A stretch of 64,000 nucleotides of DNA from Symbiodinium kawagutii. Its lineage: Eukaryota; Sar; Dinophyceae; Suessiales; Symbiodiniaceae. The first letter of the stretch is position 1. Each line of letters opens with the position of its first letter. A program made the position numbers and the translations under genes. The notes below the pieces were generated by a model that saw only the letters and a list, made by a program, of their open reading frames with translations, searched no databases and was not told the origin of the DNA. This document shows, in pieces, positions 33,490-45,810 of the stretch. The stretch lies in NCBI GenBank assembly GCA_009767595.1, contig VSDK01002018.1, forward strand, positions 1,038,391 through 1,102,390. Reading direction: 5' to 3'.

Positions 33490-34161
33490 GTTGCTGGACA
33501 TCTGCGCCAAGCCAGGCCGCTTCTCCGATTTCTTCAACGCTTTCTCGGCCTTGGCGACTTTCGCTTGGAGCTTCTGCATCTTTCGGATCTTTTTGAAACC
33601 TCGCCGGCCCCGGCCAGCGCTACTACGCTGCACCAAGTCTCGAAAGTCAGGCATAGCGCGGTGGCCACCATGGGAACCAACTAATTGGTGCTTACTTGGC
33701 AAGGTTTGACCATCAGAGGTAGCCAGGTTTGACCCTATCAGTGAGACTTGTGATCCACCGATCTCCATCCACCCTGCAGCCACGCGTCGTTTCTTCTCCT
33801 CTTTGGTCATACTTTGCTTCAGGGCCTTCCTAGGAGCAATGAACACACTGCGCCTTCAGCCGCTAGCAATGGCTTCATCACTGATGTCAACTCGTTGGAT
33901 GGAAAAAAAACATGACGTTGTATGAAGCAGCAATCAGTAACATGGAAGATATGGGGTGGTTTCTCAAAATTGAGGGGTCCCCCAATTTTATGGATGATTG
34001 ATTACTACAAATGGTTGATCAATGGATGATTAGGGGGTACCTCTATTTTGAGAAACCACCATAAGGTGGAATATTTGATTTCAACCAATGTCAATTTTTT
34101 CATGGAAGATATGATCCGCTTCTCGCAAAAGCAAGAAGGTGGACATTGGTGGACAAGATGG
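33490..34161 (-). CDS. Candidate exons, lysine-rich protein
   Basis: Exon 34161-34057 includes CEKRIISSMKKLTLVEIKYS. Exon 33829-33773 reads KALKQSMTKEEKKRRVAAG. They share phase 2 across intron 33830-34056. A further open region at about 33660-33490 reads KKIRKMQKLQAKVAKAEKAL, a likely coiled coil, with unresolved ends. The acceptor of the first exon lies at the edge of a family B element. Confidence 0.45.
33830..34056 (-). mobile_element. Intron whose donor lies in a family A element
   Basis: The family A copy 33957-34061 supplies GTTTCT directly after the exon end at 34057. The acceptor GCTCCTAG is about 125 nt past the element. Phase 2 on both sides. Confidence 0.45.
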
Positions 34162-34542
34162 CTGTGGATCAAACCCTCGTACATCTGGTGTACCATCATT
34201 AGCCATTGATTTCTCTACTATTGTTGATGACTGTCCTCAATAAAACTGATATCTGATATGGACCCAGATCACCATTTCCAGTCCAAATTCAATCCTTCTT
34301 CAACATGGCCAGGCCGTCTAGTTCCATCCAGTTCCCACTGAAATAATTCGTTCATTCCTACGAATCTTGTCCTTCCCGAGCCGTCAATTTAAGGGAATGC
34401 ATCGGCAGAGAAGGTTGATCCTGGTGAACAAGTCCACCAAATAAACCCCCGACCATTGTTTCTTGCTGATGTTCAGTTGCTTCACCCATGAATAAGGGCA
34501 GGGCGCCTTCCGAATTTATGCTCTGTGTGGTCACCAATAGAT

Positions 34543-37500
34543 TCAACTAAGGTTCAGCTCTTGTTCTTTTGCTTTTCGCTTCAGCTTCTTTTCCTCCTGG
34601 CCGGCGCAGGAGCCCCCCAGGGTTTGTTGGGGCTTCACCAAGCTCTAAAAGGGTACCAGGCTTGGTGTATCCACCACTTGGGGGATCATGATTCACCGCA
34701 AACATGGTTCTCCCAAGCTTGACCATTAAAAACATGGCCACTATCCATGATGCTTCGGGACAAGTTGCATCATTGCTTGTGACAGAAAGGTGCACCGTCC
34801 CCGCAATAAGCTGCAGATCGATTGGTGAGTTGTCTATTTGGGAGTTGTCCATTGTTGCTGAGTAATCCTTTATGAAGCAACTCATTTGCCTGGCTGACTC
34901 TTTAAGCATCAAGTCAATTCTCTCTTGACTTTTTTTGACCTCGGGTTGGACTCGGAATTTGGTGGACATTGCAGGGTCGATGCACCTCTTTCAAGATCAA
35001 CAAAAACCATAAGACTCATAGGTCGATGCTTAGCTCCCGCTGACACCCTCTGGAGGACGCCCTTGCTGACCCCTCCTTTGGGTCCATGGGTGCCGCTGGC
35101 TCTGCCGGTGGCGGTGGCAGTGGCGCCAGAGGAGGCGGCGGCGGTGGAGGCGGCACCGGGTCGTCGCTGAAGTCTAAGTCCTGAAGCTGGGACCAGCTGA
35201 TGGGTTTCATTACCTCTAAAGTTCCTGGGTAAAGTTGGGGGTCAAGGGATGGTTCAGGATGGCTAAGGGTTGGTGAAGGGATGGTTCAAGGGATGGTTAA
35301 TGATACTTTACCTTGGGAAGGTTGATGATGATGATGAATGGATGGAACATTGATGGTTTATGATGGTCTTAAGAGCTGAATAATTGATTGTTGATTGATG
35401 GTTGAGTAATCTGATGCTCAACAATGATGGTGGATTGATATCAACGATGGCTAATGATGGCCGATGGTTGGTTGATGATGCTTGGTTCTTTGGGGATGAT
35501 GGTTCTACAATGATGCTCAGGATTGCCAGCAATTGGTCAACGGACGGGTTGGTTCAATTTGTTTTCTCTCGTGCAACCTGCAACAGACTGTGAACCTCAA
35601 CCTTCTGAAGTCAAGTAAGTACGAGATTTGAAGAAAAGGGGATTGTCTGAAACAAATTTTTGATTGGTTCACTGGTTGTTTCAATGATAAATGATACAAG
35701 TGATACAGTTGGGGTGGAGGAGTGGATGGTTTTCAGGCTGGGCCAGGGATTCTGATCCCCGTGTTCAACTGCTACGGTGCTGAGCTGCTATGAACCATTA
35801 CTACCGTGAATAAGATTGAATAAGATGTCTTATTATATACAATATATATGTAAACAAACATAGTTACTTTTTTTCTGCCTGCTGTCATGATGATACCCTA
35901 GATTTTTGGATGAAACGACCGTGGTTCGGGGAACGCTACTGATGACCAGCCAGGTTTGACCATTGTTTGATAAAACATGTAAGCAAAAACAGCTCAACCA
36001 TGGTGATTAACCATGGTGCTTTGGTGACACTTAGTAAATCTAGTTGGTGGTTTTAGCCAGTCTCAAAAATACTAGTCAATCATCACCACCCGTCGGACAG
36101 ATCCAGCGGCGTCCGAAATGAGCACGCGCAGCGCACTCATTCACAAAATACTGGTCAATCAACCAACTATCCCTAATATAGTAACCAAACAAAAAAACAA
36201 CCAGCCATATCAAAGTTGCTTATTGACCACGCATAATTAATTAACCACCATTGACCCCTATTGATCAACCACCACTATCTGACTATCCAGAAGTCTGTAG
36301 AAACCAATCATGAAGCATAGAATCCCCGGCATCTTTTCCGATCCAAGGGGTACCCAGCGTGCCCCCCGGTCTCCGGAATCATCGCCATATTCCGTTCCTC
36401 CACCTGTGGGACCCAGTGAACGAGGATCAGAGGGCACTAGACAACACAACAAGTACATTTAATGACCATGCTCGCTATTGACGCATCGATTGCATGTTCG
36501 ATTGATGAATATCCATCCCCCTATAGTATTACCGAACAATTGTAGGGATCTGCAAGACTAGCAAATCAAGCGTCGTTGATCAGCAATGCAGTAGTGCTTA
36601 TCAATTATTACTGTAACTGTAGCGGTAGATCGATGCAAAGAGACCATTCTTAACCATTCGTCTCTCAAGAGACGCATCAGTGCACGCATAGGGCGGGAAT
36701 CTACGGCTATGGGTCAGTTCACCCTTGGTCCCCCTGGTTCCCCATCATTAACCATTTGTTTCCTTGTTATTGGTTGGTGAACTTATCCCCCATGAAATTG
36801 GTTGGTTAATATTGACCCAACTCGCCATACAAAAAGCGGGTGGGTAGAAATCCCAACAGCTCCGCAAGTTTGGTCTTTCATGGGATGTGAATAGCCACGG
36901 CCGGGTGGGGATTGACACATGACCCGCAGCAATATGTCGATCATGCACATCCTTGATGAATACAAGAACAAGTATCGGTAGCAGTATCAATATGTCACCA
37001 ATGTAGCTGCCAATCATCACCCACATGGACAACTACAAATTGCTACTGCCACTCACTTCTGTCTTTGTCATTCATGTTCATTTGCATACTAATTTATGTC
37101 GGGATCATGAGTTGCTGGGGCTACTGTTATCTACTGTTGGTGGTGGAATTGTCGTTGGTGGTGGAATTGTCGTTGCCATTGTTGCTAATTTCACCGTTGC
37201 TTGCTATCCGTTGATGCTATTCATTGTTGCCACCCTACCGATGCATGGGAGACAGCAAATATGATGGAGATTGATGGTTGGTTCGTGATAATCCTGTGGT
37301 CGTTCTTGTTGGTACAAACCATGATCAATGATGGCTATCAATGACCATCGTATTAAATTGTATTCATGGTGAATCGTTAGGCATGATCAATGATGGCTAA
37401 TCTCCAGCATGAAGGAGGTCCTTGCCCTTGCTGCCACATGCAAAGCTCCAAAAATGACAATGATAACGAAAAGAAATAAGGATGCTGCTGAGTAGTGATA

Positions 37501-40500
37501 TAGTAGTTCTTGTCAAATAGATACTCGTGGATAAGTAATAACCATCACCTACCATTATTAATCAACCATCAATAACCATCATTGACCATCAATAACCATC
37601 AATAACCATCAACAACCATCAAAAACCATCAATAACCATCAACAACCATCATTGACCATCAATAACCATCAATAACCATCATTGACCATCAACAACCATC
37701 ATTGACCATCAATAACCATCAATAACCATCAATAACCATCATTGACCATCAACAACCATCATTGACCATCAATAACCATCAATAACCATCAATAACCATC
37801 AATAACCATCAATAACCATCAATAACCATCAACAACCATCAACAACCATCATTGACCATCAATAACCTTCAATAACCATCAATAACCATAACCATTAATA
37901 ACCATCAATAACCATCAACAACCATCATTGACCATCAATAACCGTCAATAACCATCAATAACCATCAACAACCATCAACAACCATCATTGACCATCAATA
38001 ACCATCAATAACCACCAATAACCATCAACAACCACCCTTATTATTATGACCATGGTTAACTAAGCACTACTATATACTGGATATCATCGGATGAATCCTC
38101 AACAGTTCTTGCCTTGGCTCGAAATTTCTTCTTCAACTTCTCCATGTCCAGCTCTTCGGACTCTTCTCCACTGTCAGGCCTGAGTGATCAGCGACACGCC
38201 CGTTTTGGGAGTGAAAGCATGATGCTGACCACTTAGATTGGTTCATTGGGGAAACGGAATCAACTGAATGAATAATATATATGTATATAGATATATACAT
38301 GTTACATATACATATATATATATATGTATATACATATAGATATATCTAGAATTTAGCTGAATCAGCACGAATCATGTAGAAAGAAACACGGAACAACAAA
38401 TAATGTAACAAATACAGGTTGATAGGTTAAACCTATGTGAGACAACAATCTGTAGTTGTAGTTGTAGTTGTAGTAGTCGCAACGGCAGGGTTTTTTTCAG
38501 TGCGTCAACCTCCACTCCAAGAAAGGAGGGCAGTGGAAATGCACCAATCGTTACAGGCAACTTGGAAAAGCACATGGTCAGCACCAAATGTCATCACCAA
38601 GGTTTCTCAAGCCATAGGGGTACCCAAAAATGGTTGGCTTGTTAATAGAGATAATTATGAATTGATGATTTGGGGGTCCACTATGACTTCAGAAACGCCC
38701 AAGTCGTAGATGAACATCCCAACGAGAACTATTCTGTTGATTTTGGGATCTTGACCAGGACTCCCGGGTCTCGACATCCAGCCAACGTGTTTGGAATGAG
38801 ATCTTGCGGAATTCTCCAGCAAGTGTACCAAAATGTGGCAGGGTGCAGTGTCGTAAGGATTGGTGAAACACCAGTTGATAGGGGAGGATTTCAATACTAG
38901 ACCACAATCTAGACCTGTCTTTAGCAATCCCAAGAAATTTGTGACTGCTTCAGACGCAGGGGTGATCTCTGTTGGTGGTCAGGAGAGTTGTTGCTACATG
39001 GATTCTCTTGTCCGAACATCATGTACGAATCAAGTACGAGTACCACATGAGCTTGAGCCCTAAAACTCGAGTACCCCAATGAGCTTAGCTCTCCCCATTG
39101 AGACTCATCATTCCAGGACTAGATTTCAAGTTTACCAATGTTTGACCCCCGTGGATATCATTGCCTCCCCATATGTCCTTGCATTAATCGAACCGTGAAC
39201 CCCAGCCCAGGGTGACATTTGTCCCTCACAGCTTTGACCCAAGTAGCGCAGCTTCATCCTGCTTAGTCCGATCAAAGTGAATGCCAACAGCTTTCTTCTC
39301 ACGTTTCGGGCGCACTGCCGGAGCTTCGAAGTTGCTCTGGTTCTCCTGAGCTGATCTGAGGTCATGGCAGGGTAAGGCAAAAAACTAGTTGAAAAGTGCT
39401 GAAACCAGTGCTCAGCTGGTTTGATCTGAATATGTGGATGCTTCAAGTATCGTGTTAAATGATGTGAAGTGTATAGAAACTGTACTACGAGACCACTCAT
39501 GTCATAGCGTACGTGCTATATTGCATTACAAATACATCCCTACTAATTACATTCTTTTGCAGTATGCAGGACGTTCTTCTGATCTCTGCACAACATATTG
39601 TTCAACGTCAGCTCACCACCAGTCAACTACCAACCACCCAAATGGAACAACCGATCCAGAGAGCAAGCTACCTAACTGTCATTAACCACCACCACCTGGC
39701 ATCCCCATGGCATCCCCATGGCATCCCATGGCATCCCATGGCCTCCCACGGCATCCCCCGGTGACACCTCCGCGCCAAGCATCGGCAGCTGCCGCGCGTT
39801 TCTCCCGTGCCTTTTGGATCACCTCCTGGGCTGCCAGGCTTTCGACCTTGGCTTCCTCCTGCGGTTGGAGGGGTGGCATCTTGGGTGGCTGGGGGTGGTT
39901 GGGAGGTTGGGTGGTTGGGAGGCTGAGAGGTTGGATGGTTGGGTGGGTGGATGGGTGGTTGGGTGGTTGGGTGGCTGGGTGGTTGGGTGGTTGGCTTAGA
40001 GGTTGTCAGTCGGTTCTTCCTGCTGGTAGCTGCCTGCTCCGAGTTCATCCTGGTGAGTGTGACAGCCTCTAGCATTCGACTGGCTTGGTGTATCCGAGAC
40101 ATCCTTTGGGATTGATTCTACAAGGGTCCTATCCTATGGTGTGAGCCCCTAAACGTCTATAGCTGTCGGTTGTCTTACAAACCAAGCTACTGCAGCTGGG
40201 GTGATTTGGACCGGTTATAGGGTGATGGCCCTCAGCCATCAGCCCGTAGAACTGCGCTCAGGGCCCACCTTGCAGATACAGGGCCGTTTCCCCCGTTCCA
40301 AGGCGTCCTCGGCTTTCAGCAGCTTCTCCTTTCTTTCCTGCCCATCATGGCAGTCATCCAACTCTGACTGGTTCTTGGAAGTTTTTATCCCTGACAACAT
40401 ATGAAAACAAACCAGGTAAACTTGCTTGCTAGGCAAGGTTGTGTGATGATCCCTGAAAATCCCAGATCAATCCAGATCCATCATCGTGGCCCACAGTGGC

Positions 40501-42172
40501 TTGCCTGAAACTGACCGGCCCCGAGCACCAGCGGCACATGGCATGTCCATGGTCCCCGGTGCCTTCTGCTTTCGCAACGCTTCCTCTCTGGCTCGCTGCG
40601 CTTTGGCGGCTTCCTCCCGAGCCTTCGCTTCCTACAGCTGCAGCGAGATGGCTGGGGAGGGCGGTAGTTTGGCCGCTAGATTGAATGCTCAATGATGGTT
40701 GAGAATGGCTTGATGATGGTTAACACATGTTGAAGATGTATAGAGCTTTAGATGGTCGAAGCACGTTGAGGCTCTGCTTGCAAAACAAACTCCAATGGTT
40801 GTCAAACGTTGATAACCCCTGCAAGCGGGATCCTTGGGCAGGGTGTACTAAGACTAAGTGGATCATTTTTCACAAAACAGCTCAAATATCCTGAGTTCCA
40901 TCAACCTCAAGTCGCCAGTGCTTCAAACTGTGACCGGCATTCTTCTGGCTAAGTGCTTTTCAAACACAATCACCTTTCCGGCCGGCTGGTTTTGCCCCTG
41001 TAGCTTGTTCTATCCAACCGCTCCTTTTTGGTTACATGCATAGTTACTTTGGATGTATATATGATCTGGCTAAGCCTATGCAATGCATCCAACGTATGTA
41101 TGCATAGAAACTAGCACTATTCATCCACAATTAACTTCCCAAACCATGGCTAAGCATCATTCATCCATCATCTGAGCAAACTCATCCAGTCAAATTCAAT
41201 CATTGACCATCATTCAACCATCAAATTTGACCATCATTTGACTGTCACTTACCATCATTGGACCATCATTTAACCATCTAATCTAACTTAATCTAAACAT
41301 GTTTTGTTCTGCTTGGTGGTTGAACCAGCCATGGTTAATAGTTTAACTAGTGGTTAATAATGGCTAATAGTGATCTAAACATCAAGTTTACCCATCCCTT
41401 ACCCACCACTTGGCCACCACTGACCCCCCAGCAGGTGGCTTCACCCCCTGCGCCGAGTCCTTGGCTTCCTTGGCTTCCTCCGCTGCCTTTTGCACTTTGG
41501 CGCCCGGCAGCGGTGTACCCATCAGCGTCAAAGGCTCAGTGGGCTTGGAAGGCTCCGGCAGACCCAGGTACCTTGGAAGGAGATGCGGCATGGTGGTGAA
41601 TGGTTTAAAATGGTTCACGGGGTGGTGAATCATGGTGGGTACATGGTGGTTAAGTGGTGGTTCGTGGTGGTTCAATGGTGGTCAATGATGGTGTATGATG
41701 GTTGATGGTATGATGGTTCATGATGGTTGATCATTATTGATGATGGCCATGCCATGCAAAGCCATCCACGTGTCCTGTGATTGTCAATGGTCAAGAATGG
41801 TTGACAAGGATAGAAATTCCACAGCTGATACCAGCCGCAACATCGACAGATGGGTGCGGGTGATTGACAGCTGTAGTCATTTCATGTCATTTCTGGGTTC
41901 GCCTAAGTGTGCCGAAGATTTTGGCGATGGATTCAACATTGGAACACCTAAACCCAACTCCGCTCATCCCACCGGTTGAAGCTCGAGTGTCCTGTTGCAA
42001 CCGGGCCACATGGTTTTGGGCGGATGTGCCTGCGTCCGTTTGCTTTGCGGATGGGCATAGTAGAAGGCACCCGGATGCGACTTCGAAGCCACCTTAATCC
42101 AACCTGGCAGGGAAAGGGGTGGACAATACCTCCGAGTCGTGACAGCCTTGGATCTTAACCAGCACCAAGCAG
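34543..42172 (-). CDS. Candidate multi-exon gene: WW-like domain, Ala/Glu/Lys coiled coil, proline-rich tail
   Basis: Proposed exons: 42172-42030, 41571-41445, 40631-40512, 40367-40269, 39858-39768, 39345-39303, 38170-38113, 35180-35071 and 34642-34543 (stop TGA). The first has a WW-like core ([21 protein letters not shown]) whose second Trp is not in this exon. The next four are charged and helical ([76 protein letters not shown]). Then come [16 protein letters not shown], a run of prolines ([19 protein letters not shown]) and a basic end ([17 protein letters not shown]). Phases agree from 41571 onward. The join before 41571 does not, and exons at 36.35-37.03 and 38.5-38.75 kb lie within introns of this model, so it may mix two transcripts. 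WW and proline-rich parts suggest protein interaction, for example in RNA processing. This is inference. Confidence 0.4.
36354..37032 (-). CDS. Two candidate exons
   Basis: Exon 37032-36817 (72 codons) begins [20 protein letters not shown], with a hydrophobic run, and ends CMASW exactly at the GTCAAT donor of a family B element. Exon 36403-36354 reads [17 protein letters not shown], acceptor CCCACAG, donor GG|GTACCC. The acceptor of the B intron (CCCATAG at 36711) leads into frames whose phase does not match. Confidence 0.45.
37535..38037. repeat. 10-bp minisatellite, about 48 copies
   Basis: Units are AATAACCATC with ATTGACCATC and AACAACCATC variants arranged in higher-order patterns. No spacer structure or flanking genes of CRISPR type. 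Confidence 0.9.
38513..38749 (-). CDS. Two candidate exons joined across a family A element
   Basis: Exon 38749-38697 reads [17 protein letters not shown]. Exon 38560 to about 38513 reads [17 protein letters not shown]. Phase 0/0 with the intron 38561-38696. A competing frame upstream ([20 protein letters not shown]) is also open to 38699. Function unknown. Confidence 0.45.
38561..38696 (-). mobile_element. Intron whose donor lies in a family A element
   Basis: The donor GGGC|GTTTCT is at the edge of the copy 38601-38700. The acceptor TTTTCCAAG lies 40 nt past it. Phase 0 on both sides in one of two possible frames. Confidence 0.4.
39695..40010. repeat. Two short-period repeats flanking an exon
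   Basis: GGCATCCCAT repeats at 39700-39765 and GGTTGGGTGG repeats at 39880-40005 lie on either side of the exon 39768-39858. Confidence 0.8.
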
Positions 42173-42787
42173 CTGAAAACAAAAAATATGACATATAGGG
42201 AGGGTTCTCAAGTCATAGAGGACCCCTAAAAAATGGTTGGTTGATTACTATAAACAATTAACATTGGATGATTTGGGCCTTCCGCTATGTTGAGAAACGC
42301 CCATATGTTGTTGCAACACATACAATGGTGTACCACACGACTCAGTCCAAAAGTGTGGTCAAATCGCAGCCGAATGTTGAGCTTAGCAAAAAAAAGTGCA
42401 TTTGCCGTAGGTTGTTGGGACTACCAAATCCCTGAAATGATTGGTTTAGGTTGGTAAACTTGGTGGCTTTGGGATTAGTTTTTTTGTGCGTATATATATA
42501 TATGATAAATCAAAGCAAACCCAAAAACACTGAAAACCTAAGTTAGTGGCTGAAAGCCACAAAGTAAACAAAATGTCGTTTAGCTGTTCAAAAAATCATA
42601 TATCAGATTTGGGATCCAGCATCTTGATACTGTTTCAAACAAAACAACAGATTCTTGGCTGGTTCCAAATCCCTGAAATGATTGGTTTAGCTATTTAGCT
42701 ATGCTCAAAAACAGATTCTAAGTACTCCCAACATCTCCAAACAGATTCTTAGTTGGTTACTTGGCTATGCTTCAAAAGCAGATTCTT

Positions 42788-42920
42788 ACAAGGTGGGCCC
42801 CCTTAGTCAGCTAAGTTGGTTCATAACTAGGGTAACTAGTAGTTATGGTCGAATGGTAGATACAACCATAGTTAAATGGCTTATTAACCAACTTATAAGT
42901 AGGGGGGCCCACCTTGTAGC
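42788..42920. mobile_element. Family C element abutting an exon donor
   Basis: Inverted repeats TACAAGGTGGGCCCCC at both ends, about 130 bp. On the minus strand the neighbouring exon ends inside the repeat, at ACAAG|GTGGGC (42913). The opposite end reads CACCTTGTAAG, a possible acceptor, but the sequence after it is not clearly coding. Confidence 0.6.
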
Positions 42921-43031
42921 TGGTCCCTTCCACAAGTTCATGGCACATCAACCGCAAGTTGCCTGGAGGAAGACGCGGTGCCTTCCTTAGTGCGGCAACG
43001 GTCCACGGCAAAAAACGGTCCACCACAGGCG
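42913..43031 (-). CDS. Candidate exon ending in a family C element
   Basis: 119 nt, phase 1 to 0, reading APVVDRFLPWTVAALRKAPR then LPPGNLRLMCHELVEGTSYK. The donor GTGGGC belongs to the family C inverted repeat. Confidence 0.5.
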
Positions 43032-43465
43032 CTTCCGTAACAATCAACCTATCAATATTCATTGAAACTGTGGAGAAGCCAACTATCATTGATTCCATTG
43101 ATGATATCATGAGATGGATATGAAACTATGATGATGTTGAGCATCTAACTACATAGTATCCCATAGTGGCCCATAATCATTGAATATATGGTGGTTTCTC
43201 AAAATAGGAGACCCCTCAAATCATCCAATAGAAATCATGTATAGTAATAAACCAGCCATTTTTTGGGGTCCGCTATTTTGAGAAACACTTATATGGATTA
43301 AGATTAACTATTAAGACGATGAAGGGATATGCATTATATGATAACTCTAGATAACTCTACATCTATAGGGATCATCTAGGATAACTCTACATGCATTCAC
43401 CATTGATGGAGGCCAATCCTTGCCGCTCTTCTGGAGCATCCAATGACATGTCGATCTGCACCAAC

Positions 43466-43545
43466 GAGGCTCTTGGCGTCGCTGGTCTCATCCTTCTTCG
43501 CGTCCACGGCCTTGCGGAGGAAGCTGAGCAACCCGTACAGTGGGC
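43466..43545 (-). CDS. Candidate exon
   Basis: 80 nt, phase 1 to 0, reading GPLYGLLSFLRKAVDAKKDE then TSDAKSL, acceptor ATCCCCAG, donor GTTGGT. A second frame is partly open. Confidence 0.45.
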
Positions 43546-44081
43546 CTGGGGATGGTCAACAAAAACCCATAGGGGTAGGTAATGAGTAGTGAACAAGGGG
43601 ATTTCAATAAAGTTATTTCTATAGTATATATCATAAACTGGTTGATAACGAGCTAATTGACTAATAGTAATAAGTATAACAATAGTAATGATAATAACCA
43701 CAATAACAATATTGATACAGTACATAGATTAGAATAACTCATTAAAACCAAAGAGTGATAGAAAACAAACCAATGGTTTTTTCAGAATAATCTGACTGAC
43801 AATCCCCCTGATCCTCCTGCCTGATGACATGATGGTGGCTAGTGATATTTGCCCGCTAATCTCTATCCCAACCATAATGTAAGAATCATCATCAAGCATG
43901 TTCAACCGCAACCCTTATGAACATTTCGAGTGAATAACAAACATCATGTTATACTATTGCATATACATGTCCGTTCAATATGAAATACAGCACCACCATA
44001 TCTACATAGATCTATTCCAGTTTATAATCACTCAAAACCGTTGAACTCTTCTGATTCTGGCTCACTATGACGGCAGCTTAC

Positions 44082-44177
44082 CCAAGGCGCCTTGGTGGAC
44101 CTTGACTTCTCAGCCACTTTGGGCTGATCCTGAGCTGGAAGTGGCATGGGTTGATCATGGTGGTCGTGTGCAGCAAG
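44082..44177 (-). CDS. Candidate exon
   Basis: 32 codons, phase 0/0, reading LAAHDHHDQPMPLPAQDQPK then VAEKSRSTKAPW, with the donor TGG|GTAAGC. Confidence 0.45.
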
Positions 44178-44504
44178 CTGTTTTTGACTGATCAGCGTGG
44201 TTTGGGGACACGCTCTGAGGCCGATGTGACCAAGAACTTGGAGATGCTACACCTGCAAGTAACCTCAAGTGGTTGGAGTTGAAACTCCCATCCCAATATG
44301 AGTAGATCAACCAACCGTCCATTGCCAAGTACAGAGAGTTACCTGCCCGGCCATAGCATCAACGAACCATAGCAAACGTTGAGAAAATACATGGAAATAC
44401 TGGAAAATAACAAATGTTTGAAACCGAAACCAGCAACTAGTCAAAATGCTTGGTAGTCAAAGCACTCCCCTGATCAGGATCGACCATAGTGTTTCCACAC
44501 CAAC

Positions 44505-44620
44505 CTTCGCAGTTCAGCTGTTTCTGGAGGACTGTCACATTGAGCCATGTCCCCGCAAATTTCAGCAAGGCTCCGGCTTCTTTCCGTTGCTTGACTTTTG
44601 GTCCTTTGTTTCTCGTGGCA
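44505..44620 (-). CDS. Candidate exon
   Basis: 116 nt reading CHEKQRTKSQATERSRSLAE then ICGDMAQCDSPPETAELR, acceptor GTCCTGCAG, donor AG|GTTGGT. An overlapping frame is open but lacks splice support. Confidence 0.45.
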
Positions 44621-44859
44621 CTGCAGGACCAAAAATGCACAAGGCAGGAAATTGCTGCAATGACCACTTGAGTTGTTTTCAAAAAGAACTTCGGCATCAT
44701 CACTAGAGACAACGTGAAATCGAAATCGCCAACCCTGAGACCCATAGTTATTATGGCTTGATTACTAGGTACCAACTATTCATTGCAATATATTGCAATA
44801 TAGTCATTAGATACAGCAATGTGGTAACACAGGATCACCACCACATCGAGTCAGCACCA

Positions 44860-45171
44860 CCGATGAAAAACTGCGTTTAGCCCAAGGTTCTGTGGCCAAT
44901 TTCTCCCCATTCTTCTGCTGGTGACTTGTGGGCTCCTTCTCCTTGTCGAGTCATGTCAGCATTTCACATCTGGCACATTTGATTGGAATGACCCTACTGC
45001 AACCCACATCTGTCGCATACTAATGGTGAAGAATGGTGATATATGGCTGTAGCCCCGCCATATCCAACAGAATGCAGTGTCATCTATTGAATGTTGGATG
45101 ACATTCCCGTATCTTGCTGCGACGGACCCAGCCATTCTTGCTGGTATCCCTGTAATTTCTCCCTCAACCAA
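44860..45171 (-). CDS. Two candidate exons
   Basis: 45171-45004 reads VEGEITGIPARMAGSVAARY.. to ISMRQMW, with donor GTTGCA. About 44948-44873 reads DMTRQGEGAHKSPAEEWGEI then GHRTLG, with a possible GC donor. Ends are approximate. Confidence 0.4.
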
Positions 45172-45462
45172 TGGACCCGTGGCTAGTTAGCCTTGGTAAG
45201 TTGTCTGCAGAGTATTGTACAAAGTGATTGTGTTCATCCGAGGAAAACAATGAATGCTTTGAAAGGCCACTGATGGTTGTGAAGCATAGAGTGGTGTCAA
45301 ATGAGGGGCCCAACCACTCCCCGTCTGTGGCTCATGCGTCGCGTCTGTCATTTGCTGCTGGTGGCGGTTTCAACTACTTCATTTACAGTATATAATTCAT
45401 ATTGATCTCCTGGTAACTGGTAATGTTCCTGTAAACCAATTGGCCACTTGGTTCACACTACC

Positions 45463-45567
45463 AATGGGAGATCCAATCCATAAACCGCCGACAGATAGTG
45501 AATCACCACTTACGGGTCGCTGGTTGGCAAGCAAATGGTGGCGGCTATTCACTGTTGGATCTCCCAT
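45463..45567. mobile_element. Family F inverted-repeat element
   Basis: Perfect 14-bp inverted repeats AATGGGAGATCCAA bound a 105-bp element with further complementarity inside. No splice donor in the repeat and no flanking exon seen, so it is not counted among the intron-forming families. Confidence 0.75.
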
Positions 45568-45810
45568 TAATCATCAACCATTGCTATTGGGTACTATACC
45601 CTATTTATAAACATTAATTAATTACAGTCCATATACTGTAAAAGAATCTATCGTACAAGAATTTGAGGGGCTCGATATTTTTCCGTCTCTATATGTATGT
45701 ATGCATCTTCCCCCTGCTTAGTTAAGAATTTGAGGGACCCTCACTTCGGGGACTAAATTCTTAATAATAATGGTCCAGTTAATGCTGCTGCCAGTGCAGC
45801 TGGAAGACAG

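Noticed and set aside
37535..38037. CRISPR-like array
   Set aside because: Ten-base units follow each other without unique spacers, and the DNA is eukaryotic.
45463..45567. Family F as another intron-forming element
   Set aside because: Its inverted repeat contains no GT donor at the edge, and no phase-matched exons flank it.
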